This document shows positions 51,184 through 61,252 of a stretch of 64,000 nt of DNA, piece after piece. This stretch comes from Nevskiaceae bacterium (lineage in GTDB: Bacteria > Pseudomonadota > Gammaproteobacteria > Steroidobacterales > Steroidobacteraceae): the NCBI GenBank assembly GCA_024234075.1, contig JACKOV010000003.1, positions 310,001-374,000 on the forward strand, read 5' to 3'. The notes beneath the pieces are model-generated. The model was not told where the DNA came from and made no database searches. It saw nothing but the letters and a program-made list of their open reading frames with translations. The position numbers were made by a program, and so were the translations under genes. Each line of letters starts with the position of its first letter. Within the stretch, counting starts at the first letter, position 1.

Positions 51184-51519
51184 ATGCAGTTCGACCGCGA
51201 GTTCCTGACCGGCAATCTCACCACACTGATCCTCGCCCTGCTCGGCGAGCGGCCGATGTACGGCTACGAGATGCTGCAGGAAGCCGAGCGTCGCAGCGAC
51301 AGCCAGTTGCGGATGAAGGAAGGCAGCCTGTATCCGGCGCTGCACCAGATGGAGCGCGGCGGCCTGCTGGTCGCGGAGTGGCGCGAGGCGCCTACCGGGC
51401 GCTCGCGCAAGTACTACCGGCTCACGGCCCGCGGGCGTCGTGCCGCGGCCTCGAAGCGGCGCCAGTGGGAGACCATGGCGGCGGCGATGCGCACGATTCT
51501 CGGAGACGCAGGTGCCTGA
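51184..51519 (+). CDS. PadR-family transcriptional regulator
   Basis: A 111-residue PadR winged-helix regulator. Motifs are TLILALLGERPMYGYEMLQE, KEGSLYPALHQMERGGLLVA, and the wing SRKYYRLTARGRR. ATG 51184 has GGAG six bases upstream. It heads an operon of seven overlapping or closely spaced genes encoding a MacAB-type exporter. PadR proteins commonly repress such exporters and respond to their substrates or to phenolics; this is inferred from the family. A possible promoter is TTGGCA (51131-51136) with TACCTT 17 bp downstream. Confidence 0.9.
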   Translation: MQFDREFLTGNLTTLILALLGERPMYGYEMLQEAERRSDSQLRMKEGSLYPALHQMERGGLLVAEWREAPTGRSRKYYRLTARGRRAAASKRRQWETMAAAMRTILGDAGA

Positions 51520-52309
51520 GGGCGAAACGCCGGCCGAACTGGTCGAGCGCGTGCTGCGCGACGGCCGCGTGCCGCCGCACCGCCGTGCGGCGCTGCAGCG
51601 CGAACTGCTGGATCATTTCGAGGATTCGGCGACGACCCGCCCGGTCGAGCGGGCGATCCGTGCTTTCGGCGATCCGGCCGAGATCACGGCGGCGGTGCGG
51701 GCGCTGTATCGCCGCGAATCCATCCTGCTCTACTGCGTGAAACTCGTGCTGCTGGTCGCGGTCGGGCTCGGCTCGGCGACGGCGATCCTGGCGCTGACCA
51801 GCGTACAGTTCGAGGCGCAGTGTGCGGCGGCGGCGGCCGGTACCTGGCATCTCGCTTCCGGTTTCGGCACCTCGCTGCTGGTGGCTGCGGCGCTGGTGCT
51901 CGGCATCATCGCCTGGCGTGAGGCGGTCGGCCCGCGTTTCGGCCCGCTGCGCGCGGCCGTCGCGGTGCTCGCCTGGGCAGCGGCTTGCATGGGGTTGCTG
52001 CGATTCTCGCCGGACGGCGCAGCGGCGGTGCTCTGGTCCATTGCCCTGCTGGCCGGCGGCCTGATCGTTTTCCGCCATTCGCTGCGTCTGCCCCGGGTGC
52101 TGCTGGCCGTGCTGGTGTTCACGGCCACGATCACCGTCCTGCACGCCTTCTCGAGCGTGCCCATCGATTTCGGCGTAGCCGTGGTGTGCAGCACGGCGCT
52201 GGTCGCCGCCTGGAAGGTGACCGTGGCCGTCGCGGCGCGGCTCGACCGGCTGTTCCTCGATCCTTTCGAATCCACTCCGACTCAGATCCACCCAAGGGGA
52301 ATGACATGA
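51512..52309 (+). CDS. Membrane protein with permease-prefix-like N-terminus
   Basis: A 265-residue protein. The first 75 residues are soluble and resemble the permease-prefix/DUF1700 type found with PadR regulators (HRRAALQRELLDHFEDSA, then RAIRAFGDPAEITAAVRAL). About six membrane helices follow (for example LLYCVKLVLLVAVGLGSATA, GFGTSLLVAAALVLGIIA, VLLAVLVFTATITVL). The GTG start lies inside the padR 3' end (8-base overlap) with GGAG upstream. Proteins of this kind are thought to act with PadR in sensing or controlling linked exporters; the role is not proven. Confidence 0.75.
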   Translation: MPEGETPAELVERVLRDGRVPPHRRAALQRELLDHFEDSATTRPVERAIRAFGDPAEITAAVRALYRRESILLYCVKLVLLVAVGLGSATAILALTSVQFEAQCAAAAAGTWHLASGFGTSLLVAAALVLGIIAWREAVGPRFGPLRAAVAVLAWAAACMGLLRFSPDGAAAVLWSIALLAGGLIVFRHSLRLPRVLLAVLVFTATITVLHAFSSVPIDFGVAVVCSTALVAAWKVTVAVAARLDRLFLDPFESTPTQIHPRGMT

Positions 52310-52791
52310 CCTCGATCCGCAACATCGCCGGCCGCGTACTGCTCGCGGCGGCGCTGGCCTGGAGCTCGCTGGCGATGGCGGCCGGCACGACCGATTTCAC
52401 CGGCACCTGGCAGTTCAATGCGGCCAAGGGCCAGAACCTCGGCATGATGGGCGCGATCAACCAGACGATCACCATCAAGCAGAGCGCCACCGAGATGACC
52501 CTGGTCGAAGCCTCGGATTTCCAGGGCAAGAAGAGCGGACGGACGGTGCGTTACGACCTCGGTGGCGCGACAGTGACCAATGAAGCGTCGATGGGCGGGC
52601 AGAGCGAAACCGTGGTGCAGTGGCGCGACGGCAGGCTGGTGGTCACGTGGATTTCCGAAGGTTCGGTGGCCGGCACCCGCAATGTCCGGACCGAGACGCG
52701 TTCACTGAGTGCCGACGGCAAGACGATGACGGTCGAGGCAGTGCGTGGTACCAACAAGCCGATGATCATGGTGTTCGACCGGATCAAGTGA
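52306..52791 (+). CDS. Small exported protein of unknown function in the exporter operon
   Basis: A 161-residue secreted protein with a clear Sec signal (VLLAAALAWSSLAMAA, cleavage after MAA). The mature part begins TTDFTGTWQFNAAKGQNLG and is rich in beta strands (LVVTWISEGSVAGTRNVRTE, then ADGKTMTVEAVRGTN). It resembles lipocalin-like secreted proteins with a T/DFTGTW start, which are of unknown function. The ATG overlaps the previous stop and its own stop overlaps the adaptor start, so it is translationally tied to the exporter. It might capture or present the exported substrate; this is inference. Confidence 0.75.
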   Translation: MTSIRNIAGRVLLAAALAWSSLAMAAGTTDFTGTWQFNAAKGQNLGMMGAINQTITIKQSATEMTLVEASDFQGKKSGRTVRYDLGGATVTNEASMGGQSETVVQWRDGRLVVTWISEGSVAGTRNVRTETRSLSADGKTMTVEAVRGTNKPMIMVFDRIK

Positions 52792-53872
52792 AAACCGCGG
52801 CAGTGGTGGTTGCGGCCACCGCTATTGCCGGCCTGGCCGGAGCGGGGTTCTGGGCGTGGCGCGCCGGCAATGTGGATGCCACGCCGAACCTCGCGGCGCG
52901 GGTGGTCACGCCCGCGCGTCGTACGGTGGCCGCCGTGGTGCTCGCCACCGGAGCCGTGCGGCCGCGGGTCGGCGCCGAAGTGCGAGTCGGCTCGCAGGTA
53001 TCCGGCATCGTCGACGAGCTGAACGTCACCGTCGGCTCGCATGTTCAGCAGGGCGAGGTGCTGGCGCGGATCGATGCGCGCTCGCTCGATGCGCGCCGCG
53101 CCCAGGCGCGGGCCCAGATCAGGGTGATCGAGCAGGACCTCGCCCGTGCGCGGGTCGAGCTGGCACGGGTCGAGCGGCTGGCGGAACGCCAGCTGGTCGC
53201 GGTCAGCCAGGTCGAGGACCGGCGGCTCGACCTGGCGGGCGCCGAGGCGCGGCTCGAGAAGGCACGGCGCGATGCCGCCGTGATCGACACCGACATGGCG
53301 TACACGGTGATCCGCGCGCCGATCAGCGGCACCGTCGCCTCGGTGACCACGCAGAAGGGCGAGACCGTCGCCGCCTCGTTCACCGCGCCGACCTTCGTTA
53401 CGATCATCGGTGACGACGCCCTGCAACTGATCGCGCTGGTCGACGAAACCGATATCGGTGCCGTCGCACTCGGCAATGCGGTCAGCTTTTCGGTCGAGGC
53501 TTTTCCGGCCGACGAATTTTCCGGCATGGTCGAACGGATCGCACCGCGGGGCACGATCATCTCCGGCGTCGTCAACTACGAAGTGATGGTCGCGATCGAG
53601 CCGGGCGCCACCCGGCTCAAGCCCGACATGACCGCGAACATCCGCATCGCCACCGCGGAAACCGAGGCGCTGGTCGTGCCCGACGAGGCGATCCAGCGCG
53701 ACGGAGCGCAGCGCTGGGTCTGGGTCGAGGAGGACGGCAGGCGGCTGCGCCGCGACGTCACGATCGGCTCGCGCCAGGGCGGCCAGACCGAGGTGCGGCG
53801 CGGGCTCACGTCGACCGACCGGGTGATCGTCCTGCCGGCCGCTGCAGCGGCCGGCAACACGGGGAGTGCAAC

Positions 53873-53876
<4 letters not shown>
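52788..53876 (+). CDS. macA: MacA-type periplasmic adaptor
   Basis: A 362-residue membrane-fusion protein of the MacA/HlyD class. One N-terminal membrane anchor (AAVVVAATAIAGLAGAGFWA) precedes TGAVRPRVGAEVRVGSQVSG, the lipoyl half NVTVGSHVQQGEVLARID, a coiled-coil hairpin (about 105-175), YTVIRAPISGTVASV, and a beta-barrel with ALVDETDIGAVALGNAVSF. MacA stimulates the partner ATPase and connects to an outer-membrane channel. The GTG start overlaps the previous stop; its own stop overlaps the ATPase start. Confidence 0.9.
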
Positions 53877-54561
<685 letters not shown>

Positions 54562-54565
<4 letters not shown>

Positions 54566-55782
54566 TACTCGGCAACACGGTCGGGCTCGCCTGGCGTTCG
54601 CTGGTCCGCAACAAGCTGCGTTCGTTTTTCATGATGCTCGGGGTGATCATCGGCGTCGCGGCGCTGACCACGCTGGCCTCGGTCGGCGAAGCGACCCAGC
54701 AGGAGACCTTGCGCCAGTTCAAGCGCATGGTCGGCACCTTCGACACCTTGACCGTGAGGCCGGGTGCGAGCGCCACTCGCGGCATGCCATCGCTGAGCGT
54801 GGTGGAGCCGACGCTGAAGTTCGAGGATGGCGCGGCGGTTGCGGCGGTGCCGGGCGTCAGGCGGGTCGCGCGGGTGCAGCAGGTCTTCGACCTGGACGTG
54901 ATCTACCGCGATCGCAGCACGACGCCGGGGCTGTTCGGCGCATCGACCGAATGGGCCGATATCCGCGGCGAGACGGTCACTGCCGGCGAGCACCTGACCG
55001 AGGAAGACGAGCGTTCGCTGGCGCGCGTGGTGGTGATCGGCGAGGACGTCCGGACCAGCCTGTTCCCGGACGAGGATCCGCTCGGCAAGATCGTGCGCAT
55101 TGCCGACGTGCCGTTCGAAGTCAAGGGCGTGCTCGCCTCGAACGGCGTGGGGCCGGGCGGCTCGAGCCTGGACAACATGGTCGTGATCCCGGTGACCACG
55201 GCCTCGAAACGCCTTTTCAATCGCGAATATCTGACCAACCTGATCGTGCAGGTCGAGGATCCGGAGCAGAGCGACACGGTGGCCGAGCGGGTGCGGGCCG
55301 TGCTGCGCGAGCGCCACCGCCTGGCCGAGTCGGCGCCCGACGATTTCAACATTGGCAGCCCGCGCGCGTCCGTGGCGCAGGTCACCGCAGTCGGCACTAC
55401 CCTCGGCCGGGTGATGAACGGCGTCGCCTGGATCGCGACCTTGATCGGCGGCGTGATGATCATGGCGCTGATGCTGGTCGGCGTCTCGGAGCGCCGGCGG
55501 GAGATCGGCGTGCGGCGTGCCGTCGGCGCGACCCGTGGCGACATCCGGCTGCAGTTCGTGGTCGAGACCGCGGTCATCGCCGGCGTCGGCGGCCTGCTCG
55601 GCATACTGCTCGGGATCGGCGGCGCCACCGTCGCGGCCCTGTTGCAGAAGCTGCCGCCGGCCTATCTCTGGAGCAGCATCGGGATGGCTGCGGTCCTGTC
55701 GGTCGTCATCGGGCTGCTGTTCGGGCTGTTGCCGGCCTGGCGCGCCGCGCAGGTCGATCCGATCGAGGCTCTGCGCAGTTGA
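54562..55782 (+). CDS. MacB/FtsX-type ABC exporter permease 1
   Basis: A 406-residue permease with one N-terminal helix (SFFMMLGVIIGVAALTTLAS), a large periplasmic MacB-PCD domain (about 50-270) and three C-terminal helices (GVAWIATLIGGVMIMALMLV and following). The cytoplasmic loop GVSERRREIGVRRAVGATRG between helices 2 and 3 is diagnostic of MacB/FtsX permeases. It overlaps the ATPase gene by four bases. It works by mechanotransmission rather than direct transport through a channel, as known for MacB. Confidence 0.92.
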
Positions 55783-55794
55783 GATAGGGTTTCG

Positions 55795-57027
55795 ATGACA
55801 CGATGGCAGCGCCAGGCCAGGTTGATCGGCGCGGCCTCGCGTCAGGCTTTGCGCTATCCCTTGCGTTCGCTGCTGGTGGTCGGCTGCGCTGCGATGGGTG
55901 TCGCCGGCGCGGTGACCGCCGTCAACTATGCGTCCGGCGGGCGCCAGCAGGTGCTGGAGCAGATCCAGCGGCTGGGCACCAACGTGATCAACGTCAGTGC
56001 GCAGCAGAGTCGCGCCGTGGCCGGCCTGGCCCGCACCGGCGCGATCGTCACTACCCTGCGCGAGGCCGACTACGTCGCGCTGCGGCGCGAGTTGCCGGAG
56101 ATTGTGCGGGCCTCGGCCGTCGCGACCAGGAGCCAGCGCATCAAAGGCGCTGGACAGTCGAAAGTCGCCGGCATTGTCGGCGTCGAGCCCGACTGGTTCA
56201 CGATCCGTCGCTGGGACGCGGTCGAAGGCCAGTTGTTCGACGACGTCGAGCTGCGCCGCTCCGCACGGGTCGCGGTGCTCGGCGCCGGAGTCGCGCGCGA
56301 TCTGTTCGGCAGCGAATCTGCGCTCGGCGAGCGGCTGTTCATCAACCAGGTGCCGTTCGAGATCGTCGGCGTGCTGCACGAGCGCGGGCCGAGTCTCGAT
56401 TCGATCAACGAGGATCAGCAGGTCTATGTGCCGCTGACGGCCGCGATGCGACGGTTGATGAACGTCGACCATTACAACGCGTTGCTGCTCGAGATCCGCG
56501 ACTGGACGGCGATGGATCGGACGGCCGCCCGGGTCGCCGACGTCATGCGGGAGCGGCATCGGGCACGGGCCGGCCAGGACGAGGATTTCAGGGTCCAGAA
56601 CCAGAAGGCCCTGGTCGATGCACAACTGCAGGCTTCGGCGCAGCTCGGGTTTTTCGTCCGCTGGATCGGCTTGAGCGCCCTGCTGGTCGCCGGCCTCGGT
56701 GTGCTGGCGATGGCCTGGATCGCCGTGCGCGACCGGACCCGTGAAATCGGCACGCGGCGGGCGCTGGGCGCGACCCGCGACGACATCTTCCTGCAGTTCG
56801 CCTGGGAAGCGATCGCGCTGGCGGCGCTCGGTGCGGCTGCCGGTCTGGCGCTCGGCTGGGTGGCGTCCCAAGTCGTTGCGGCGCGGGCCGGCCTGCCGTT
56901 CGTCTTCGAGAGAGGTACTGCGGCCGGGGCGCTGGCGGCAGCGCTGCTGCTCAACGTCCTGTTCGCGAGCTGGCCCGCGCGGCGCGCGGCGCGGCTCGAT
57001 CCCATCCTCGCGTTGCGGCACGAGTGA
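55795..57027 (+). CDS. MacB/FtsX-type ABC exporter permease 2
   Basis: A 410-residue paralogue of permease 1: N-terminal helix (SLLVVGCAAMGVAGAVTAVN), periplasmic domain (about 50-275) with NVINVSAQQSRAV and VNVDHYNALLLEIRD-like strands (NVDHYNALLLEIRD), and three C-terminal helices with RDRTREIGTRRALGATRDD. The two different permeases probably form a heterodimer served by the single ATPase. It starts 12 bp after permease 1 and ends the operon. Confidence 0.9.
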   Translation: MTRWQRQARLIGAASRQALRYPLRSLLVVGCAAMGVAGAVTAVNYASGGRQQVLEQIQRLGTNVINVSAQQSRAVAGLARTGAIVTTLREADYVALRRELPEIVRASAVATRSQRIKGAGQSKVAGIVGVEPDWFTIRRWDAVEGQLFDDVELRRSARVAVLGAGVARDLFGSESALGERLFINQVPFEIVGVLHERGPSLDSINEDQQVYVPLTAAMRRLMNVDHYNALLLEIRDWTAMDRTAARVADVMRERHRARAGQDEDFRVQNQKALVDAQLQASAQLGFFVRWIGLSALLVAGLGVLAMAWIAVRDRTREIGTRRALGATRDDIFLQFAWEAIALAALGAAAGLALGWVASQVVAARAGLPFVFERGTAAGALAAALLLNVLFASWPARRAARLDPILALRHE

Positions 57028-57108
57028 TCGGCAGAGGGTGATTCGCCGCGCGGGCATCGTCCGCGCTACGATGTCGGTGGGTCGACGAGGTTCGTGGGGC
57101 ATTTGCGG

Positions 57109-58302
57109 ATGACCGATTTTTCCCGTAGCGCGCGTGAAATCGATCTCGAGAACCGCACCCGGCGGTTTGTCCGCGAGGTCGTCATCCCGTTCGAATCGGA
57201 CCCGCGGCTGGCGGCGCAGGGTCTTGCGCCTGAGCTGGTGCGCGAGCTGCGCGCCGCCGCCAAGGCCGCCGGCCTGCTCACCCCGCAAGTCGCCGAGGAG
57301 TGGGGCGGCCATGGCCTCGATCACCGCGAGACCGCGACGGTGCTGCGTGCTGCCGGTTATTCGCTGCTCGGTCCGGTGGCGATGAATTGCATGGCGCCCG
57401 ACGAGGGCAACATGCATCTGCTGCACAAGGTTGCGACGCCGGAGCAGCAGCAGCGCTTCCTCGCGCCGCTCGCCGCCGGTGAAATCCGCTCGGCGTTCCT
57501 GATGACCGAGCCGGACGGTGGTGCGGGGTCCGATCCCGAGCTGCTGCAGAGCACGGCGCGCCGGGTCGGTGGCGACTGGGTCATCGACGGCCGCAAATGG
57601 CTGATCACCGGCGCTGTCGGCGCGGGTTTTGGCATCGTCATGGCGCGCACCGGCGGGCAGAAGGCGACCATGTTCCTGACGCCGATGGATGCGCCGGGCA
57701 TCACCATCGAACGGGTGCTCGATACGCTCGACGATGCCATGCCTGGCGGCCATGCCGTGATCCGGCTCGAGAATCTGCGGGTGCCGGATTCGGCCGTGCT
57801 GGGCGAGGTCGACGAGGGCTTCAGGTATGCGCAGGTGCGGCTTGCACCGGCGCGGCTCACGCACTGCATGCGGTGGTGGGGCGCGGCGCAGCGCGCGCAC
57901 GACATTGCGGTCGATTACGCCTGCCGCCGCCAGGCTTTCGGCAAGACGCTGATCGAGCACGAGGGCGTCGGCTTCATGCTGGCCCGCAACGAAGTCGATC
58001 TGCGACAGACGCAACTGCTGATCGACTGGGTCGCCTGGCTGCTCGACAATGGCTCGCGTGCGGGCGCCGAGTCGAGCATGGCCAAGCTGGAATGCGCCGA
58101 AAAGCTCTACGGCGTCGTCGATCGGTGTGTGCAGGTGCTCGGCGGGCTCGGCATCACCGGCGATACGCAGGTGGCGCGGATCTTTCGCGAAATCCGCGCG
58201 TTCCGGATCTACGACGGGCCGACCGAAGTGCATCTGTGGTCGCTGGCGCGACGGTTGCAGCGGCAATACCTCGAGGCGCGGACGCACGCGCCAACCGGCT
58301 GA
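57109..58302 (+). CDS. Acyl-CoA dehydrogenase-family flavoprotein
   Basis: A 397-residue acyl-CoA dehydrogenase, oxidising acyl-CoA with FAD and passing electrons to ETF. The middle domain has SAFLMTEPDGGAGSDPELLQ and WVIDGRKWLITGAVGAGFG. The C-terminal domain has ACRRQAFGKTLIEHEGVGFM, CVQVLGGLGITGDTQVARIF and IYDGPTEVHLWSLAR. The pattern is like the ACAD10/11-type branch. The start ATG 57109 is preferred; GTG 57094 is an alternative. No other beta-oxidation genes are adjacent. Confidence 0.87.
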   Translation: MTDFSRSAREIDLENRTRRFVREVVIPFESDPRLAAQGLAPELVRELRAAAKAAGLLTPQVAEEWGGHGLDHRETATVLRAAGYSLLGPVAMNCMAPDEGNMHLLHKVATPEQQQRFLAPLAAGEIRSAFLMTEPDGGAGSDPELLQSTARRVGGDWVIDGRKWLITGAVGAGFGIVMARTGGQKATMFLTPMDAPGITIERVLDTLDDAMPGGHAVIRLENLRVPDSAVLGEVDEGFRYAQVRLAPARLTHCMRWWGAAQRAHDIAVDYACRRQAFGKTLIEHEGVGFMLARNEVDLRQTQLLIDWVAWLLDNGSRAGAESSMAKLECAEKLYGVVDRCVQVLGGLGITGDTQVARIFREIRAFRIYDGPTEVHLWSLARRLQRQYLEARTHAPTG

Positions 58303-58337
58303 GCACGGCCCGGCATCCGGGTAACGGAGTCATTGCC

Positions 58338-58997
58338 TTGGATCACCTCGAGTTCTGGCGCTGGATCCACGTCCTGCTGTTCGTGTTCTGGCTCGGTGCG
58401 GACGTCGGGGTATTCGTCTGCGGCAGCTGGATGCGCCGCGAATCGCTCAGCGACGAGCAGCGCCTGGTGTTGCTGCAGGCGTCGGCGGTCGTCGATCTCT
58501 GGCCGCGGTTCTCGGCGGCGCTGATGCTGCCGGTCGGGCTCATGCTGGCGCAGGCCTGGAATCCGCAGCTGCCGGCGTCCTGGATCGTCATCGGCTGGAT
58601 CGTCGCGCTCGCCTGGTTGGCGCTGACGCTGCTGGGCATGCGGTACTTCGATCAGCCGCTGGGTGCGAAGCTGCGGCAGATCACCAACCTGTTTCTCATC
58701 GGCCTGGCCATCGCCTGTTTCTGGGGTGGCGCCAGCTGGTTGCAGTCCGCCGAGATGCCGTTCGCCTGGCTCGCGACCAAGTTGCTGCTCTATGGCGTGG
58801 TCTGCCTGCTCGCGATCGGCATCGATCTGGCGTTTCGCCCGGTGCTCGGGGGATTTGCGCTGCTGTCGGTCGAAGCGCGACGGGTCGAGGCAAACCGGCT
58901 GATCCGTTCAGGCATGAACCGCACCCTGATCGTGGTCGGGATGCTCTACGCCGTGCTGATCGCGGCCAGCGTTCTCGGGATTGCCAAGCCGTTCTGA
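58338..58997 (+). CDS. Uncharacterised membrane protein
   Basis: A 219-residue protein with about six hydrophobic helices, including FWRWIHVLLFVFWLGADVGV, WIVIGWIVALAWLALTLLGM, QITNLFLIGLAIACFWGGAS, ATKLLLYGVVCLLAIGIDLA and LIVVGMLYAVLIAASVLGI. The N-terminal W-x-H-V pattern and R/H residues resemble small haem-copper or DUF2269-like membrane proteins, but I cannot assign a family. The TTG start (58338) has GGAG about nine bases upstream; no ATG or GTG is available. Its last 90 bases overlap the 3' end of the convergent ALAS gene. Confidence 0.7.
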   Translation: MDHLEFWRWIHVLLFVFWLGADVGVFVCGSWMRRESLSDEQRLVLLQASAVVDLWPRFSAALMLPVGLMLAQAWNPQLPASWIVIGWIVALAWLALTLLGMRYFDQPLGAKLRQITNLFLIGLAIACFWGGASWLQSAEMPFAWLATKLLLYGVVCLLAIGIDLAFRPVLGGFALLSVEARRVEANRLIRSGMNRTLIVVGMLYAVLIAASVLGIAKPF

Positions 58998-60257
58998 ACT
59001 GCCCACGCCGACTGATGTGGCGGCCGATGGGCAAACCCCGTCTCGTCGCAGTCTGGATTCCGGTGGCACGATCACGACCAATGCCTCGACCAGGGCATCG
59101 GTCATCGTCTCGTCGTGCAGCGGCGAGGGCGTGATCCGTAGACGCTCGGCGCCGCGCGGCACGGTCGGATAGTTGATCGGCTGCAGGTACAGCGAGTGCT
59201 CACGCAGCAGGCGCTCGCTGAGCTTGCTACAGCGGGCGGAATCGCCGATCAGCAGCGGCAGAATCTGCGCCGTGGTCGGCAGCAATGGCAGGCCGGCGGC
59301 GGTGAGGCGTGTGCGCAGGCCGTCGACGCGGCGGCGCAGTGTGAGGCGTTCGGTCTGGCTGCGACGCAGGTGGCGCACGCTGGCGAGCGCCGCGGCCGCG
59401 ACCGCCGGTGGCAGCGCGGTCGTGAAAATGAACCCAGGCGCGTGACTGCGTACGAAGTCGACCAGCGCGCGGCGGCCGGTGATGAAGCCGCCGACCACAC
59501 CGAAGCCTTTGCCGAGCCCGCCCTGGACGATATCCGCCTGATCGAGCAGCCTGTGGGCTTCGAGCAGGCCGCCGCCCTGCGGACCATGCACGCCGACTGC
59601 GTGGGTCTCGTCGACGTAGCTCAGCGCACCGTGGCGGCGCGCCACGGCCAGCAGCTCACGCAGCGGCGCGATGTCGCCGTTCATCGAGTACAGCGACTCG
59701 AATGCCACCAGCTTGGGACGAGCCGGGTCGGCCTGCGACAGCGCAGCGTCGAGCGCAAGCGGGTCGTTGTGCGCAAAAACCCGGGTCGTGGCGCGACTGC
59801 GGCGGATGCCTTCGATCATCGAGGCATGGTTGTCGGCGTCCGAAAACACGATGCACCCGGGCAGGCGTGCAGCGAGCGTCGCGAGTACGGTATCGTTGGC
59901 GACGTAGCCCGAGGAGAAAACCAGCGCAGCCTGCTTGCCGTGCAGCGCGGCCAGCTCGGCCTCGAGCGCGACGATCGGCTCGTGGGTGCCGGCGATGTTG
60001 CGGGTGCCGCCGGCGCCGGCGCCGTAGCGCGCCAGCGCGAGCCGGCTGGCCTCGAGCACCACGGGATGGCGGCTCATGCCGAGATAGTCGTTGCTGCACC
60101 AGACGGTGACGGCGCGGCGCCGGCCGCCGAGGGTCGTGAACGCGACTGGGCCCGGTGCGAGTTCGCGGCCGAGTGGGTGGAAGCTGCGGTAGCGCGCTTC
60201 TCGGTGCAGTTGCCCGAGGGTGTCTTCGAAGAAAGCCTCGTAGTCGAAACGATCCAT
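58908..60257 (-). CDS. hemA: 5-aminolevulinate synthase (Shemin pathway)
   Basis: A 449-residue PLP enzyme condensing glycine and succinyl-CoA into 5-aminolevulinate. The ALAS hallmark N-terminus YEAFFEDTLGQLHREARYRS is followed by VWCSNDYLGMSRHP, ARYGAGAGGTRNIAGTHEPI, FSDADNHASMIEGI, YVDETHAVGVHGPQGGG and the PLP lysine Lys250 in GGLGKGFGVVGG. The ALAS-type GAGGTRNI segment separates it from the related synthases BioF and KBL. About 40 extra C-terminal residues, past the normal end near 405, are Asp/His/Gly-rich and antisense to the neighbouring membrane gene, probably unstructured read-on. It is the last gene of cysG-hemC/D-hemB-hemA. Most gammaproteobacteria instead use the glutamyl-tRNA route. 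Confidence 0.9.
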   Translation of the reverse strand: MDRFDYEAFFEDTLGQLHREARYRSFHPLGRELAPGPVAFTTLGGRRRAVTVWCSNDYLGMSRHPVVLEASRLALARYGAGAGGTRNIAGTHEPIVALEAELAALHGKQAALVFSSGYVANDTVLATLAARLPGCIVFSDADNHASMIEGIRRSRATTRVFAHNDPLALDAALSQADPARPKLVAFESLYSMNGDIAPLRELLAVARRHGALSYVDETHAVGVHGPQGGGLLEAHRLLDQADIVQGGLGKGFGVVGGFITGRRALVDFVRSHAPGFIFTTALPPAVAAAALASVRHLRRSQTERLTLRRRVDGLRTRLTAAGLPLLPTTAQILPLLIGDSARCSKLSERLLREHSLYLQPINYPTVPRGAERLRITPSPLHDETMTDALVEALVVIVPPESRLRRDGVCPSAATSVGVGSSERLGNPENAGRDQHGVEHPDHDQGAVHA

Positions 60258-60295
60258 GCTGGCTGCCTGTGTGCGTTCGTTCAGGCCAGGCCGGA

Positions 60296-61252
60296 TCAGG
60301 GCAGACCGAGCGCGCGTGCGCGGCGCGCGCCGTAAGTGATGATGAAAGCGGCACCGGCGCGGCGCATCACGTACCAGCTCTCGAGCAGCGCGGCATCGAA
60401 GTTCGCCAGACCTTCGCGGGCCAGCAGAGTCAGGCTCGCGTACTCGCCGCTGACCTGGTAAGCACCGACCGGCAGGCCGGTGCGCGCGGCGATGCCGGCG
60501 ATCAGATCGATCGAGCTCATGCCGGGCTTGACCATCAGCAGATCGGCGCCCTCCTCGGCGCAGCGCAGGCTTGCGGCCTGGGCGGCGCGCGCGCTGCGCA
60601 CGTCGAGCTGGTAGCTGCGGCGATCGCCATGCTGCGGCGCCGAGTCGGCAGCGACGCGGAACGGGCCGTAGAGATTGCTGGCGAACTTGCTGCTGTAGCT
60701 CATGATCGGCACGAGGTCGTGGCCGGCGGTGTCCAGCGTCGAGCGCAGCCGGGCGACGCGGCCGTCGTTCATGTCACTGGGTGCGATGCCGTCGGCGCCG
60801 GCGTCCGCGTAGACCTGCGCGAGTTGCGAGAGTTCGGCCAGCGTGCCCGGTAGATCCTGGCGGCCCTGCGCATCGTGCAGGCAGCAATGACCCGAGGCGG
60901 TGTGGCTGCAGAGGCAGGTGTCGACCCAGAGCGTTGCGGCGCCGCTGCTGCGCGCCTTGACGGTTTCGATCGCGCGTGCGGCGAAGCTGGCATCGAAGCC
61001 GCGTGTCTGCTTCGCGGCCGGCACGACGAACAGCATGAACTGACGGACGCCGTCGGCGAGATCGCGCTCGACGCGCGCACCGAGCTCACTAAGAGGAAGG
61101 CGGTCGTTGTCGCCGAGACCGGGCACGGGTTCGGGCGCCGCGAGTCCTTCGACCACGAACAGTGGCTGCACGAGCTGTGCGGCGCCGAAGCCGATCTCGG
61201 CGACCAGATCGCGCAGCGCGGCGCTGGATCCGAGGCGCTGCAGACGCTTCAT
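60296..61252 (-). CDS. hemB: Delta-aminolevulinic acid dehydratase (porphobilinogen synthase)
   Basis: A 318-residue HemB that condenses two aminolevulinates to porphobilinogen. Schiff-base lysines are Lys189 in MSYSSKFASNLYGPFR and Lys242 in LMVKPGMSSIDLI. A zinc-type cysteine cluster is present: VDTCLCSHTASGHCC, residues 113, 115 and 123. The usual DGIAPSDMNDGRV segment is also seen. The start ATG 61252 overlaps the hemC/D stop (ATGA). A long open frame upstream in antisense to hemC is a shadow. The sequence is somewhat shorter than typical HemB, but complete. Confidence 0.94.
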   Translation of the reverse strand: MKRLQRLGSSAALRDLVAEIGFGAAQLVQPLFVVEGLAAPEPVPGLGDNDRLPLSELGARVERDLADGVRQFMLFVVPAAKQTRGFDASFAARAIETVKARSSGAATLWVDTCLCSHTASGHCCLHDAQGRQDLPGTLAELSQLAQVYADAGADGIAPSDMNDGRVARLRSTLDTAGHDLVPIMSYSSKFASNLYGPFRVAADSAPQHGDRRSYQLDVRSARAAQAASLRCAEEGADLLMVKPGMSSIDLIAGIAARTGLPVGAYQVSGEYASLTLLAREGLANFDAALLESWYVMRRAGAAFIITYGARRARALGLP

